The notes under the pieces were generated by a model. The model had not been told where the DNA came from and ran no database searches. It worked only from the letters and a program-made list of their open reading frames with translations. From the NCBI RefSeq assembly GCF_918797505.1, contig NC_092799.1, positions 24,924,382 through 24,988,381 on the forward strand: a stretch of 64,000 bases of DNA, given 5' to 3'. Numbering within the stretch: position 1 is the first letter of the stretch; every line of letters starts with the position of its first letter. The position numbers and the translations under genes were made by a program. This DNA comes from Bemisia tabaci. Taxonomy: Eukaryota; Arthropoda; Insecta; Hemiptera; Aleyrodidae. This document shows positions 37,801-52,800 of the stretch, piece after piece.

Positions 37801-40800
37801 GGAGTTTTACAGATTCTACGATTCCATAGATTGGCCCATGGCGCTTGTAAAATCTGATACATCAAGGTTCCCTTGTATTTCTGATCAAATGTATGCAAGT
37901 CAAAGCTTTCCCAAGAATCAAGTCTGATGCCAAAATGTAATCTAAATAGACACATTTGCTCTCAAGATTTTCTTGGTTTTCAGACCAATAATGCCTAGGG
38001 CGCCATTCGCCAGTTAAATGGCTATGGATCTTATTTAATTTGTTTCAAAGGTTCGTTCCCCTTACATTTTTTGCTCTTTACTTCTGACAACTAAAAGACT
38101 GGGTTCAGGCTAGCTTACTTGAGACCAAGGTTTTGGTTTTGCCTGTTGCTCAACTATATTAGGTGAGCTCACAATCTTGGAAAAATCTCATATATCAACG
38201 GTGTAGGTCGGCAATCACATAACTCGATTTGCGACGTCATAGACTTCCTGTCATACTTTATTTTTTAAACGGAAAACTACTCGACAGCAATTCTTTGAAA
38301 CTGCCGTGATTTTTCTTCTCTTTGCGAAAAAAATTCTGTAAAAACTTCGAGGAGTTATGTCAATTTGTTTTCCTTTAAAAGAATAACATAGAGGAAGAGA
38401 TTTTCAGACACTGCAAACGAGTTCTGTGATTGCGGACTTACACCATTGATATGTGATACAAAAATAGAAATAAATTCAAAAGAGGCAGTATACTCACGTA
38501 TTTATCACATATAATGCCATATGTAGCAGGTAGGGTATGATGTGCATATTTGACTGAGGACCTCCTCCGCCGGTGTCATCATGAAAACTTTTCTCTTGAG
38601 CAAACCTCAGCAATAGCAGTTTAAGATCATGAATTGTAGATAAGTAACTAATATCTCTGCAGGAAAAAAAGAGAGAAATTCATTTAGAAACAAATGAGTG
38701 TGGGCCTCTTGTCTGGCTTGGATTGACATGACAATAGCCATGATAGACTGACACAATAGTCTTGCCTCCAAAGGGAGTTTCAGTCCTCAGACTTGAAATC
38801 TGTTATTTTTTCTGTTATTCTAAAATTCCAATATATTCTAGAATGGTCACGATTTCTGCAATTTCCTTAACTTTTTCTTGCCTTCACAATTAAAACCAAG
38901 CGTATGCATAAAAAAAGCAACGCAACAACAAACTTGCATTAATGGAAGAAATTCTGATGATACAATGCCGCAGAATAACACTAACTAAAATTCACAAGTA
39001 GAAATCAATCAGATTCTGTTGTAAAAATTTTAATCACATGGGAGTAATTGGCAATAATTCTGAGCGAAGCGAAAAAAAAACTAGTCCCTGTTCCTTGGCT
39101 GGCTGTCTTGCATTTTTCATTTTACAAGGCGCTTTTACTCTTTTAGTTCATTCTAAAAAAAGAGAAACCTTAGTAAAATGATTGAGGAACATTTAACTTT
39201 TCATTGAGCATATCGAAGGTCAAAGTGCAAAACTACCCACCTCTGTCCCTAACGTTGCAGATTTCCTAACATTCTTTATTTTATCTTTGAAAAACTAGTC
39301 ATCGTAAATTCCTGAAAACTTCCTTTATACTCCTCTGTTGATAGAATATTCTGTATAAATTTCAAGCTATAAAATTGGCTCATTTCCCTTCAAGAGAATA
39401 AAATAGTAGCGGAAATTTTAAGACACGGCAATTCGTGTTTCGCACTCAGGTCATCAATATGTTTCGTAATCCTTTCCAGTGGTAAAATAATGATAAAGAT
39501 TACTTGACTTACCGACTACCAGTGCATTCTTGGAGGTAGGTATTGTGTCTCGCTAGGCAACTAGCGAATGCTGACTCAGGTACTTGAGGCCCCCACAAGG
39601 GAAGCAACCCGTTGCATTTGGTGTTTGCATTTTGAAGAGCAGCCGACTCCCACTCATCTCTTGCTCGCGCCAACCTGAAAGAATACAGAAAGAAACAAGT
39701 TTGGAGGATGTTTCGGAGAATACAGAGTAATTTAAACAAATTAGCTACAAAGGAATCTCGAGGCTTTGGACACTGCCAAAGGTTGGACATTCTGAATTTT
39801 TCTCTGATTTTCCTGTGATACTATATTTACCATAAGACAAACTAGTAAACGCCGTTTTTGGAAAACTTCGGTAATATTTTTCTCTGTGTAAAGAATATTC
39901 TGAGAAAATGTCAAACCATGATGTTGGATCAGTCTCCTATCAAAAAATGAAATAGGAACGGGAATTTTGAAACACCAAAACCGAGATAAGCAATTTTGCA
40001 GTTCCACAGTCCATTTGTGTGATGAACTTAGTTTCAGGATAAGTCAGAATATCTGATTTTACCGCATTCAGACACTCATTTATCTTGAGCATATTTTACG
40101 CTTTGAGTCGAACAATAAGGTGAAGTTCGGGATGACATTTCCCTATTGTTAAGAAAATGGCGGTGTGCATGCTACATGGACGGTTGGAAAAGATAGTATT
40201 AATTTGGTGCAAACGTTACAGTCGGTGACGTGGCGTGCTTTGCGATATATTGATTGATCTGCCGTTTAAACCTTTGGAATAGATCGATGAGCAGGGTGTT
40301 TGCAGAAAACACCTTAATAATTGATTTTTCCTACAGCTTCAAATGGGGAATATTGATAATCGATCATTCACAGCTTGCCACTGGTTACAGTCCAGAGGAC
40401 TTTAGTTCACAAACATTTCCTAACTTATTGATATCAGAGCATACAGAAGTGTTGTACGATCATTTTGGCAAACAAAAATGTCGAACCAAACTGAAACAAT
40501 GTCAGTTTGAATTTCGCAAGATACAAAATGTAGTTGCAAGAAAAAACCATCCATAAACTTTATCTGCCATACTCAAAGCATAATAATATCTGATAATAAA
40601 GCAACTTTACACCATTGAAAGGCACAAAAAAGAGCTAAACCACTTGCAACTTATTTTTCAGTACACCAGATAGAGTTTACGGTCGAAAGCTCCATACAAT
40701 TCTTTATATCTAACTTAACAAAAATGGACCGTTACCAATCAATGGGTCTTTATCCTTGTACTTTATCTTTCAATGGTCTTGAGACAAGGTATGAATGAAG

Positions 40801-43800
40801 GCACATCACTGCGTGTTTTCTCTTCAAAATTCAACAAGGAAACGAATCAAACGACAGGAAGTCTGAGAATCAACTTCTGAACAAGAAAGAAGTGCTTTCT
40901 ATTAACATTGGTTAAATGGCAGACAGATGATGTTGAGCGCAGATGATGTCATTGGTATAATCTAACTTTCATTTGATCCATGTTCAAAAGATTTGATAAT
41001 ATCTCGTTCAGGGGTTGATTTCAAAACTTCCCGTTGTGCGAATTGCTTCTTATGTAACATTTTGAGGAGAAAACAAGTGACATTTTCCTCTACTTCAGAT
41101 CTTGTCTAGTGGCCCACCCTTTCAAATTAAAAAAAAGGCTGGCTTACCTCACAGCTGACATATGACAATCTATATGGACTACGTTGAAATGAGTGACTGT
41201 TGAGTAGCCGACAGTTTTCCGGGTCTTTGACTCGTATTCATCGACATTGCACCTTTTGGTAAACGTGTAGATTCCGAGGACTTTCGTTGGTTGGAATCGA
41301 TAGCCTTCTCGGCAAATAACACAGACTAAACCAGTCTCTTCTCCTAAGTCTTCCATTTGTTGCAAGATAGAAGTCTCAGCCGTAACCTTTAAGCAAAAGA
41401 AATGAAAAATAGAATATTAAACGGGTAGGGGAATATTCAATTATTTTTAATATTCAACTGAAACATTTAACTAAAAGAGCTTCAACAACCCCAGCTTTTA
41501 ATGTTCTTTGTGCTTATGTTTTATAATATACAGTTAGACGGTGCATGAAATAAATACTTGGTCTGTGAGTTTTTATCCGGAAGTCATAAAATAACTTTTT
41601 AAATCTAAAGGTACGTTTTCTTTAACAAGTAATCCCTTTTCTCTCAGAAACTCTGGGTTATTATCACTTGAAGTTGTTCATTTCCAAGTACTCCAAACAA
41701 TTTTAACCAATGGATAAAAATTTAGGACACGTTTAAATTGGGAAAACACAACCATTGAATAAAAAAACAATGGCTAGCTAAGAATAAAAAGTATTTAAGA
41801 CAATGTACCTGTCCTTTATCATTGGTCCGCATCCCTAAAGCTCCTAGTTGTTTTTCTCTCATTGCCATGGCCAAACGTTTCTTTTCTGCTCTTGTTTGTT
41901 GACGCACTTTTTCGATTCTAGTAGCTACCGCAGCGTTTGTTTTCAGAGCCTCCATGAGATTTTCTGCCAAAGAACCAACATGTTCGTCTGAGGACAGTTG
42001 CTCAAGATGATGGATGATTGGAATGCAGTCTGCTGACACTGCCATCTACAAACATAAAAATGCATTAAGTAAGAGGAATCATGATCATTGTTCGGGCAAC
42101 CTGGAATTCTGAGAAGAGTTAACAAAACAACTAATCTACAAAAAAAGAACAAATTTTGAATGCTATGTTTCAAAATTTTGGCTCATAGTTCGATTTCTCA
42201 ATTAAAATCAACCATTATTCGGACGAATTTAACTAAAATCAGCTTACCTACATCAGACATTGCCAAACTTCTTCGGGTGTGATTTTTTTAAAGCAAAAAA
42301 CTACAAAAAATTCAGACTTGAAGCTTCATGAAATCATTATTTACAGTCTATGGAAAATCTACAGAAAGTTTTATGGCTTTATGTTGTTTAATTTTCTGCT
42401 GGAAAGTGAGAAATGTGTGGAAACTGAACAACATGAAATGCAGTTGGATCCTAAAATTCTGTAAGACTACTTTTGATGAGTTAAAGAGACACTGCGAAAA
42501 ATTGTGCATGATAATAATATTGGTTTTCCGAGTTGATTGGTGTTTTTCTGATTTTGTCATTGATAAGTTTGATTTAAGAAGAACTAAAACAGAAGAAAAA
42601 TAAGCTAGTTGATTATTAGCTCGACTGGTACCTCAAATGATACTAATAATTTTTAATTAAAGACCTTCCTTGTTTATTAATTCTGAGAATAAGTGAGCAC
42701 TATACATTCTCCTTTTTAATAATCTTAATTCCGATTCTTCAAGAATGTCGTACGGTTGTAACTTACCTGTGTGGGTTTGTGCTGGGTCGCTAAACCGGCG
42801 AGAAGTCTGAGAATATACTTGAGTGATGGTTTTGAAATGTAAGTTTTCCAATCATCACTATCTGCCCGAGAGAGCGTAGGTTTGATGGCTGGAGCATTTG
42901 ATGATACATACTCTAAAGCACTATCTACAATTCCCAAAGACACGATATGATCTTTCAGCGTGTTACCTAATTCGTTACAATCTATGCCAGAAACCAGTAG
43001 GCAGAACAGTTCCAACTAAAACAAGAAAACAAGGAGTGAGTGCAAAATTTTGCAGGAGTAAATATGTTCAATGTTTCAAACTAACATCCGAGCATTTTAT
43101 ATCACAAAAAAATATAGATATTACATTGTACTTGTCTTATTTGGATTTGATTTTTAAAAGGTTATGGAAGAAAAAATAAAAAAAATCAGTGACTCTGGTA
43201 TGAAACATTTTAGTCTACTTCACTTTTTTCATGGAATCGAAAGATTGGTAACTTAGAAAGTTTTATCTCCTTGTAAACATTTTTGAAGATAAGAAGAAAA
43301 ATATCTGTAAAAACAGGATGGCTAGTAAGGGCGGTCTAATTGGAAAAGTTTCGACAAATTTACTAGTGACTCCCTTCTCTTCTTCAATCATTTATTACAG
43401 CTCATAAAAACTGATTTAATTCAAGGTCTCAGCCATATTGAAGTATTTCTAAAGGTCCGCCATAAGCCTGAAATTGCAGAAAAAATCACATTGACCACAG
43501 ACCTTTTGTTCATCTTCTGGAGTGCGTTCTTGATCAAAACTGTAGAAATTAAACGTTGTTTTGAAATATTGCATGAGAACAGACATTTTTTCGGTATTTG
43601 CATATGTGAGAGCAGCCAGAACTTTTGTCAGATGGTGAAGCACTGATGGACGAACATTGGACGTACAGTCAAGTAAAGAGCGAATATGCTCAGGACCGCC
43701 AAAAGTCTGTGACAACCGAGTGAATTCTTCAGGGGGTTGGGAAGCAGCTTTTGACAGGATCGTTTCCATGATCTAAAAATTTAGACAAAAGTCATGAAAA

Positions 43801-46800
43801 TCTAATGGGCTGAGAGTAGCTAATGAAAGTCTACAGAAAGGAAAATTTACAACATCAATCTTTTCACTGAACAATTACAAATATACATAGAGTAAGTATG
43901 AACTGAAGTATTCTTTTATACATTGATATGCAAGTCTGAAAGAGGGTTATTTTCCTTTGAGATATACGCAATTTTTGATGCATTAGTTCGAACTTTCCGT
44001 TCATGGGAAAAAAATCTACTTGAAGTAAGTAACACAATGAACTTTACCGTGACAGTCTCGGCGGTATAAAAATATGGCAACCTCAATCTTGGCGCTTTGG
44101 CTCAGCTGTTGCACATTGTTTCTGTACTTTGAACACACAGGGAGGAAGGAAGACGGCTCGATTAAAGGACTTGCCAAAACGGTTGTAGAACGCAATTTGA
44201 TTCAAGTAGACTCTGGTTTTTTTTGTAGGCTGAAAATTCAAATTTTTCGTAACGGGTGGTAAATAAAACGTTGGTGCCAAGGTTAGGAGTTAGTTTCAGT
44301 TGTCTATAACGCTAACTCGTGTTCCACTTGCAATTTTGAAGATGAAATAAGAATCAGAATGCTTGAATTTGTACCTTGTCCACTATTTCATTTCTTATGA
44401 GAGCACTTTACACCTGACATAATTTTCTTTTTAAAATTCATATGCATAAAAATGAATTGACCTACTGTAAATGTCGTGTCATCAAAAATTTACAACTCTT
44501 TAACTTTGCCACTCTTTTGACATATGATAATTGATAAAAGGTTTCGAAAACTTTAATAAAGCTACCAAGAAGCAAGGATTAGAGTAACACACTTACATCA
44601 AGTAACTGTTCAGTAATGGAGCTCTGAGACTTGTCAGTATCTGCAGGTTGATGAAGACATAATTGTAACACATGAAGGAGAGTTGTGATTGCACAGAGAT
44701 CAGGTTGTATCAATACTTCTTGATTGCGTTGAACTTTCACACAAAGTCTGAGAAGTTTCAATAATACCTGGAGCAGTGGTCGTGATCTTGACATATCTTG
44801 AATGCCTGAAAGCCATGATGAGAAGGGATGAAATTAAAACTAAAATTAGCTAAACACGATACTGCATAAATTCTACCTTCATCCATCTTAAACAAATTTT
44901 TCTTATGGAGGTAATATGTTTAAAATAATGTATTTTTACTGTTGTTTCATATTTTTGAAATTTACCAGAATCGATCATAAAATTTCTCGACTCCAGGATT
45001 TTCAGATTTCCTGGCTTTTTAATAGAATTTCTTCTTTGATTGTATGTATGTATAAGCCGCTTTCACGGCGCGCTAGAGCGCTCTGCGACGCCTACTCTCC
45101 ACAAGAATCTGTCATGGTGGAGATCCTCCGGAAGCCGGCATCTCTCCATCCCTTCATGGATGCCCTCTACCCACCGTTTGGCTGGACGCCCTCTCCGTCG
45201 TCTACCTGGGGGGACCCACTCCAACACCTTCTTCGGCAACCTGGTATCAGCCATTCTCTGCACATGCCCATACCATAACAATTGCTTGGTCATGACATCA
45301 TGCACAATTGTCCCCTCAACGCCCATTATCTCCAGGATTTCCTGACACATTTTCTCCTCGATCTTCTTTGATTTTATTTCCTTTAAATGGGCCTGTTGCA
45401 AACTTTTGCTAGAGCAGAATGAAGAGTTGTTTCCTATAGATAATGCCTCAAAAATCACGATGAGCGCATCGGCAAAGTCTGAAATGCACTCATAAATTCA
45501 CAATCTGCGTAAGAAATTTGCGTTATTTTGAGCTTCCCGCTTCAAAAACGATACTACTGCACAGGTGAACATTTTGTTAGAGGAGTCGCTCCATCGTCGG
45601 CAATATTCATCATGGCCGACGCTTGCGCAGTTCCTCGCATAATTCGAGGAGAGTTCAAGGTCAATTAAGGCGGGCGAGGAAAATATGAACGTAAACACGC
45701 CGATTGTTATATGGTTTAATCCTGTTCAGGTGTTATCTCGTCCCATCACACGTGTTTTGGCGGACTGGCGTCGGCCATGATGAGTATTGTCGCCAATGGA
45801 ACGACTCCTCTAACAAAATGTTCACCTGTACCGTAGTATCGTTTTCGAAGCGGGAAGCTCAAAAAACCGCAAAAATCTTACGCAGATTGTGAAGTTATGA
45901 GTGCATTTCAGACTTTGCCGATGCGCTCATCGTGATTTTTGAGGCATTATCTGCAGGAAACAACTCTTAGTTTTGCTCTAGCAAAAGTTTGTAACAGGCC
46001 CATTACCCTCACTTTTGCTAAACAGACCTTGCAAAATTCCCAGACTTTTCCCAGTCGCCTCAAATGCCCTAACTTTCCCAGATTCCAAACCGCCGGCAAT
46101 CCTGTAATAATTCCTAATTTGTTGACATACGCGCAATTGTTGGCATACTGGCTGCAATTTACACAACCTTAGGATGGACTTTCACGGTATCAAAAATGAC
46201 AATCGCATGAGGAACACTTTGTTCATCTTTCATCATCAGGTTAGAAATTGTGAGTACCAAGAATCATCACCTTATCTTTTCCTACGACTCCAACATTCAA
46301 CACATTTTCGGCATTACTCCTGCAGAAGATAGAGCTATAAAAATTAGAAAAAAGGACAAGTACTTACTTGCTAACCTATCCAACATAACTTGGAGACCAC
46401 CACAGTCAGCCATGACATTGGCCATCCGGTACACTTCTTCATTGTCGACAGTTGCTTCACTTTTGTTCGATAACGTTTCAATGAACTCTTCAGTGGCATC
46501 ACCCAATAATCCACGCATCCTGTATACGACCCGCATTGCATCGCCTTCTCCACCTTCAGCAACCCATACTTTCTTAAACACCTCACTAACAGGGAGATCC
46601 AAACTAATGATTTTATTATTGACGAGGAGTTCCATTCCATTATCATCTTCAAGAAGAGCTACAAGCTCGCAGTCCTGACAGATTTTATTCTTTACATCTC
46701 GCATAAGAGGGCCGAGTCCTGGTTCATTGCTACTGTAAGGATTACCAAGCATTCGACCCTGTAGGAAATCTTCTTGCTGGGGATCTTTCTCCAGGGTTAG

Positions 46801-49800
46801 ATAAAATTCACCGACATCGTTTTCCTCAGGATAGATTATGGAGCACAAACGTTCAAACACGAAAACAGGAGTGCGAACGTCCTGCATGCTACATTTTTTC
46901 ACAGTTTCGATACAAATGGCCATGAAGGCTTTCGTTTCTGCCTCCGTGCCCGAAGTCATTTCTTCTAGGAGTTCCAGGAGTTTATCCTGAGTGTCATCAA
47001 TCAGTCGAGTACGTTGAACAACAAGGCGGCGTAGAGCCAAATAACCGCTCAGAACAGCTCCAACAAGTCTTCCTTTATACTGCTGTTTGATGTTCTCTTG
47101 TTCCAAGAACGATGCCAATAATTCAGTCAGCATTTTTAACGCATAGCCTTGAGCTAAGTCCGATGTTAGGGTAGTTTCTTCCAAGTGATGCAATTCTTGG
47201 ATCTCCGCTGTAAGAAGGGAGGCAAGATGCGGAAGTAATCCTCTTAATGCAAGATACTGCTTCCATGGTTTGGGTTGAATTAAAGTTTGGTAAAGAGCCA
47301 AAAATTCAGCTGCACTTTCTCCAGCTGAGCCGAGTTCACTTAAGAAGCCAGTCATTAAGTCTAAAATTTCCTTCTTTCTGAGAGGCGATTGACACAGGCT
47401 CTCTAACATGCTGCAAGCAACTTGCCGGGCTAGACGAGAGCTGGGATTGAACAGGACTTGTTTCAGCCATACGACATTTGTAAGTTGCATTGGTTGAAGC
47501 AGTCCTTGCATTGTGCGCTCTCTCCATTTCCTGGCATACTTTTCTGCCAAGAACTGACTACGAATCTCATCTTTGGAAGGAGTTTTGTCGGTGGGTGACT
47601 CTGGAATGTTTGCAGGCATGCGTTGACGCCAAGTTTCAAAAGTATGCTTTGGATCTCCAGCCAACCACTTCCTCAGATCAATACGAATATTCTCGGCGGG
47701 TTTTATTGTAGCCGAGGATTCCAGAGATTTCTCCTTGTTCTTTTTGTTCTCCGGTTTGATGAGACCTTGCAATATCTTCAGACATGGCAGAGTGATAGAT
47801 TCCATTACTGCCGGTGATTTTGAATCTTTGGACGCCATGAGGAAAAGCTGCATTACACACTTCAATTTTTGCTCCCAACATGAATCTTCTTTCTGAACGA
47901 GACATCCAAGAAGAGAAATTTCTGGTCGAACAGCAAAAGCTAATTCAGAGTGAGTGACATGACCACGCAATGACAAAGAAATTCGGTCCATTATCAAAGA
48001 GCACAAACCCTCAGTTGCAGCAGGATTGTCACGGATGAGGAGACGCAACAGTTGGCGCACCTCCTCTTGAATCTGTGTTGTCCCGCGTCTTAAGTTATTT
48101 TCCAGTAATTCTTGGACCAGTCCCTGTTGACACAGATACGATCTGGATACTGCATTGGTTGACAAGGCTCTCAGAAGAGTAAGACAGTGCTCAGTTGCTG
48201 CTGAGGCGCAGCCGTAGCATCGTCCCGCGTGTGCAACATTAGTTGGAGGTGAGGTAAATTTGTGCATACTGGAGGGTATGCCAACTGTGCTTGCTGGTTT
48301 GCTTGGCTGGGATCCACCACTAGGAGTGGCAGCTGTTCCCAACTGTTTGCGGTCGTACGCAACTAACTCTCGACGGCAAGCCAACACTTTCTGGATGATC
48401 CTACTGAGTTCTTCGAAATGATTTTTGCAGTCACCACAGTAGCGATGAGCTAGAAGCTGTATTGCACGGTTTACTTGGTTATTAGCACTACTAGTGCTGG
48501 TTGAATTGCTTGCAGATGATGAGGAAGTTGCAGTCCCAGCAGAACTTGAATCATCTTTGCCTTTCTCCAAACGGTGCTCGCTGATTTTGAGGAGAAGCAT
48601 TTCTAGGTTCGGTTTGTTCCCTACAAGTTGTTTGTAAACTCGATCAGCTTTTTCCAGGTGTGAATTGATGGCAGAAACCGTTTTCTTTCGATCTTCATCA
48701 TTTTCAATTGCATCAACAGCACAGCATGGGCGGGCGGTTAGTAGATAGTCGAATTTTGCGTACTTGCAGAACCCACAAGCATGGCATAAGAAGGGATCCT
48801 TCTCATCATAGTTAATGGCTCTGCATTTGTGACACTGGAAGACATTTTCGCCGCAGTTGTTACAAACGCCAGGGTTAGCAGGAACAGAAGCACTACATCT
48901 GGGACATTGAAGAGTTTCAGAGGAAGCATGGAGATTTTCATAGAAATCTGCGTACTCTATCATCAAATTGCACGCAACAATTGGAAGAGGGAACTCAATG
49001 ATGACTTCAGTTTGACCTGAGGTGAGGCTGACTTTCTTTGCTTTATGCCACATGGCAGGTTTGTTTTTAAGTTCAATGACCGCTTGGACACTGCGGTTAT
49101 TGTAGTAGATGTTGATAGTTTGTACCATTTTGGTTCTTTTGATATCCCCAATGCGCAAAACGATTTTGCTGATAGTATGACTTCCAACAAGTTTCACAAT
49201 TTGTGTTGTGGTGGTAAATTTGGAGTCTACTTTGATGGAGGAGAGTTTAATGCTGCTGAACGGAACTTCTGGGTTATTGCAAACTAAACATGGCTCACTC
49301 TCCAAGTAGAAACCATCTAGTTCAACAAACTGCGCTAACTGGGAGTACAAGCTTGCGTTTGGATGGTGTGCAAGTGCTTGATTTTGTGACTGTAGCACCT
49401 GAACGGCCTGTTCCATGTAATCATTCATTTTTGTTTCTGCTATTGATGACTTGATGCTGAAGTAGCCAAGAAGGTCAACAAACTGAGCAGTTTTCCGACC
49501 ATACGCAGGTAACTGTGGCCACAAAGTCCAAAGCAGATCCAGTAATGATTTTTGTTCAGAGACTGCTGAATTTTGATACATGGCCAGTATTAAAGCATGA
49601 GCTTGCCAGCGCATACTGGAGGAATTAGTATCCAGTAGGAACGTGCGGATGAAATGAGCCAATAGATCTCTTGGAATCATTTTATTCAATTGCTCGGTCA
49701 ATTCAACTGCCTGCATCTCTTCTAATTCCTGTTTCTCATCTTTATCAGCAGATCGTTCGGCAGGCTGAGAAGATGAGGGTGCTGTTTTAGATGATTTCCC

Positions 49801-52800
49801 TTCTTGGTTTGTTGAAGAACTGGGTGCTGGCTGGTCAGTAGACGTTGACTGTTGCTGCGATTGTGGCTGCTTGGTGCAGATGGCGCACTGGAGGAGTTGG
49901 AGGATGGGCTGTGAGACACCTTCTTCCAATAAACAGCTGATTTCCATGAGGTATGGCAAGACGGTCTCTTCTTTCAAGCAGAACTTCTGCCAGTTGACTG
50001 TGCGGTTTGTTGCAACTTCCACGCATGTTTTTAAATGCTCGACAAGTTCCACCAATGCATCATAAGATAAAGACACAGCATGCACTTTCGACATTTCTCC
50101 ACTCAAGGATACATCTGTTGAAGTTCGCACAGCCTTGAATATTGTCGAAATATGGGACTCTAAGGAATGCAGATCTCGCAGCTGCTTATACTTGTCTTTG
50201 TTACCACAAATAAATAATAAAAGTTTTCTAACTTGCCGTCGGACAACCGGTAATTGTTGGTTCATCATGTATTCACACAAGTCATAATACCATGCTTGTT
50301 CAAACATGATGTTTGTGCTAGTGTGCTTTTGGACTTGGTACGGCAGTCGCAATGACATTTCTGTCAACAGATGTGGGTATGCGTCAAAGACATCATTAGA
50401 GTGATTTTTCAAGTACTGCTGGGGGAAAAATGGTGACATGTCTGGAGGTGAAACAACTGAATGTGGTTTCAAGAGGACTTCCCCAGACTGATTTGCAGCA
50501 TCTTCGGCAGTATTGACTTTACTGTAATTCAACAACTTTTTAATCAGTGCGAGACAATAGTCGATTACTCCAGCTTGAAGTAGAGCATTTGCAGTAATAC
50601 TTGGAATCTGACTTGAATTCTCAGTACCTGTTTTTGTGGATGATTTTGACCGGGACATTAAAACACTGACAAGTCTCATTAAAACAAGGTGAACTTCATG
50701 TTTCTTGTTGCGCTCTACCAATTCGTCGACATTGGGTTGTTTCATTTGCAGTTCACTGACAATAGCATTTAGTAACGTGTTTAAGCAGTGCCGGTCTTTG
50801 TCTTCTTCGACTTCCAGATCTGACGCCAACATTAAAACAACTTGGAGACAAGGGATTGACCGCACACCACCGACTTCTTTTAAACTTGGAACATAGGAAA
50901 TCAGCTTCTCAAGAACAAGTAAGCGCAAGCCATGTAGCTTGTTCCCGCCTTCGGCATCAATGTCTGTTTCAACGCTGACAGAGTCTTGAACTTGGAAACC
51001 AGCAGACGCACCCAGCGAGCTTGTCTCACTCCTTCCGGACGCAATAGGTTCTGGAATGTTATCCCCGTAGGCTGAACTGCGACCAGAGACATTGTGCTCT
51101 CCTGTGATACTATCTGCGCCGCTACCACCACTCTCACTTCCTCCCTGTTCTGCTGGAGATGTTCGCAGAGTGCTGCCATCTGTTGCAGCTGTGCTACCTT
51201 CATCATCAGATCCTGCTCCAGAGGCAGTTGTATCACTGTAATGCCCAACCTCCTGATTCTGTGGCTGATTGACGACAGGAACTTGAACAAGGCCTTGCGA
51301 TGCTAAAACCTGCAAACTCTGTAAAGTGGGACCTCCGATGTTTTGCAGCCCTTGGAAATTAGCTAAGCCTTGTAGTCCTTGTAGCCCTTGCAAATTTTGT
51401 TGGATATTTTGTAGATCGCCTCCGTTTTCATGATCATGAAGGCTCAGAGCAATTGCGAGTTCTACCATCGTTTCATCATCCGAATCTGGAGGCATCATAT
51501 AAGGTGAATAGCCAGCACCTCTGAGCAGTGCTTCTACATTATCTGCTCCACCACTGGCACCAGCCGCGGCATCAGCTGCCACGAGGACCATGGGCTCAAC
51601 AGTATCAACCTCATACTGAACGGCCTCGGCTTCAGGAGAGTCTTGCGAGTGTGATGGCTGTGATATTGGAGTGGGTTTTTCCATGTCTGGTGTTGAGCAG
51701 TGAGGCGGAGACGGAATGTAAACCCTTCGACGCCTGATTCTTGGTCTCAAGACACGAATTATTGCTTGCTTGGCACTAAAACTGATAGTAGTATCCTCGC
51801 AAAGCAGCAAGTCCATGTAGTATTTTGTTGCCATTGATATTGTTGCATCGCTGTGGTCATTGAGGGTGAAAGCATGGATGATTTCAACTATGGCATAGAC
51901 AGTTGTTTCAACATGCGTGAGACCAGGTAAGCATACTGAGGCTAAAGCTGGGTTTATGGGCCTTGCTTTGTGCAAACGCCAAAATACGTCGAGAATCAGC
52001 GTGACTAGTTGACGAGCTGCGCTTGGGTGATCTAGCCGAGGTTTATCAGTATTCTCTGCAGTTATTTGTGGGAGATCGGACGGCAGCTCATGAGGAACGA
52101 ACTTGGATAAGTTCTGTGGACGAGTTACAGCAATACTGCGGGCTGTTAGAACAAGTCTGTAAAATGATTCAGCATCTAGGTCTGCTGCCTCTGGAATGTT
52201 CCTGAAGACTGTGAGGGAGTTTAACACATGAGTCAGCAGGGCTTGATCTTTGTAGTTGTGATAACCTTGCCTCGATGAGTGCAAAGCAGATAGAAGGGAC
52301 TTCGTGTGAAGTTGAATACAGACGGGAGTTGGGAGAGTGAGAAGCTTTGTGGCTAGTTTAATGGCTTCAAAACGTTGATTAGCAGACTTAGTCAAATCTG
52401 GAACTCCGACAATATTGAAGTTCATGAGAGAAATACTATTATCCAGAACTTCTAGACAGCTAGAGACCATTTTTTCAAGCATGGAGATTTGCGAGGCATT
52501 CATGGATTGTCCTTCTGAGTCTTGGGTAGACCCTGATGTCTGTTGAGTTGAGGCTCCAGCTCCGGCTGGAACGTCGTCGGATTCCTCCGGCCAACCAAAT
52601 GTATCTTTAGTTTTGCCATGGATCTTGATGGAATCCACCATTGTAATACCGTCCGGATCTTGCGACTGACCAAAGGAGATGGTTATTTTTTTGTCTGCTC
52701 TCAAGCTTTCTTCTCGAGTGAATGGAAAGTCAAACCAGCGAGCCCGGGTGACATTAGTTTGGATGCAGCGTCCAAAAATAGCAATATAGGATGGAACACG

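Noticed and set aside
45040..45345. Plus-strand open frames around 45.0-45.3 kb
   Set aside because: They are the antisense of the LINE reverse-transcriptase fragment, which has clear family motifs on the minus strand.
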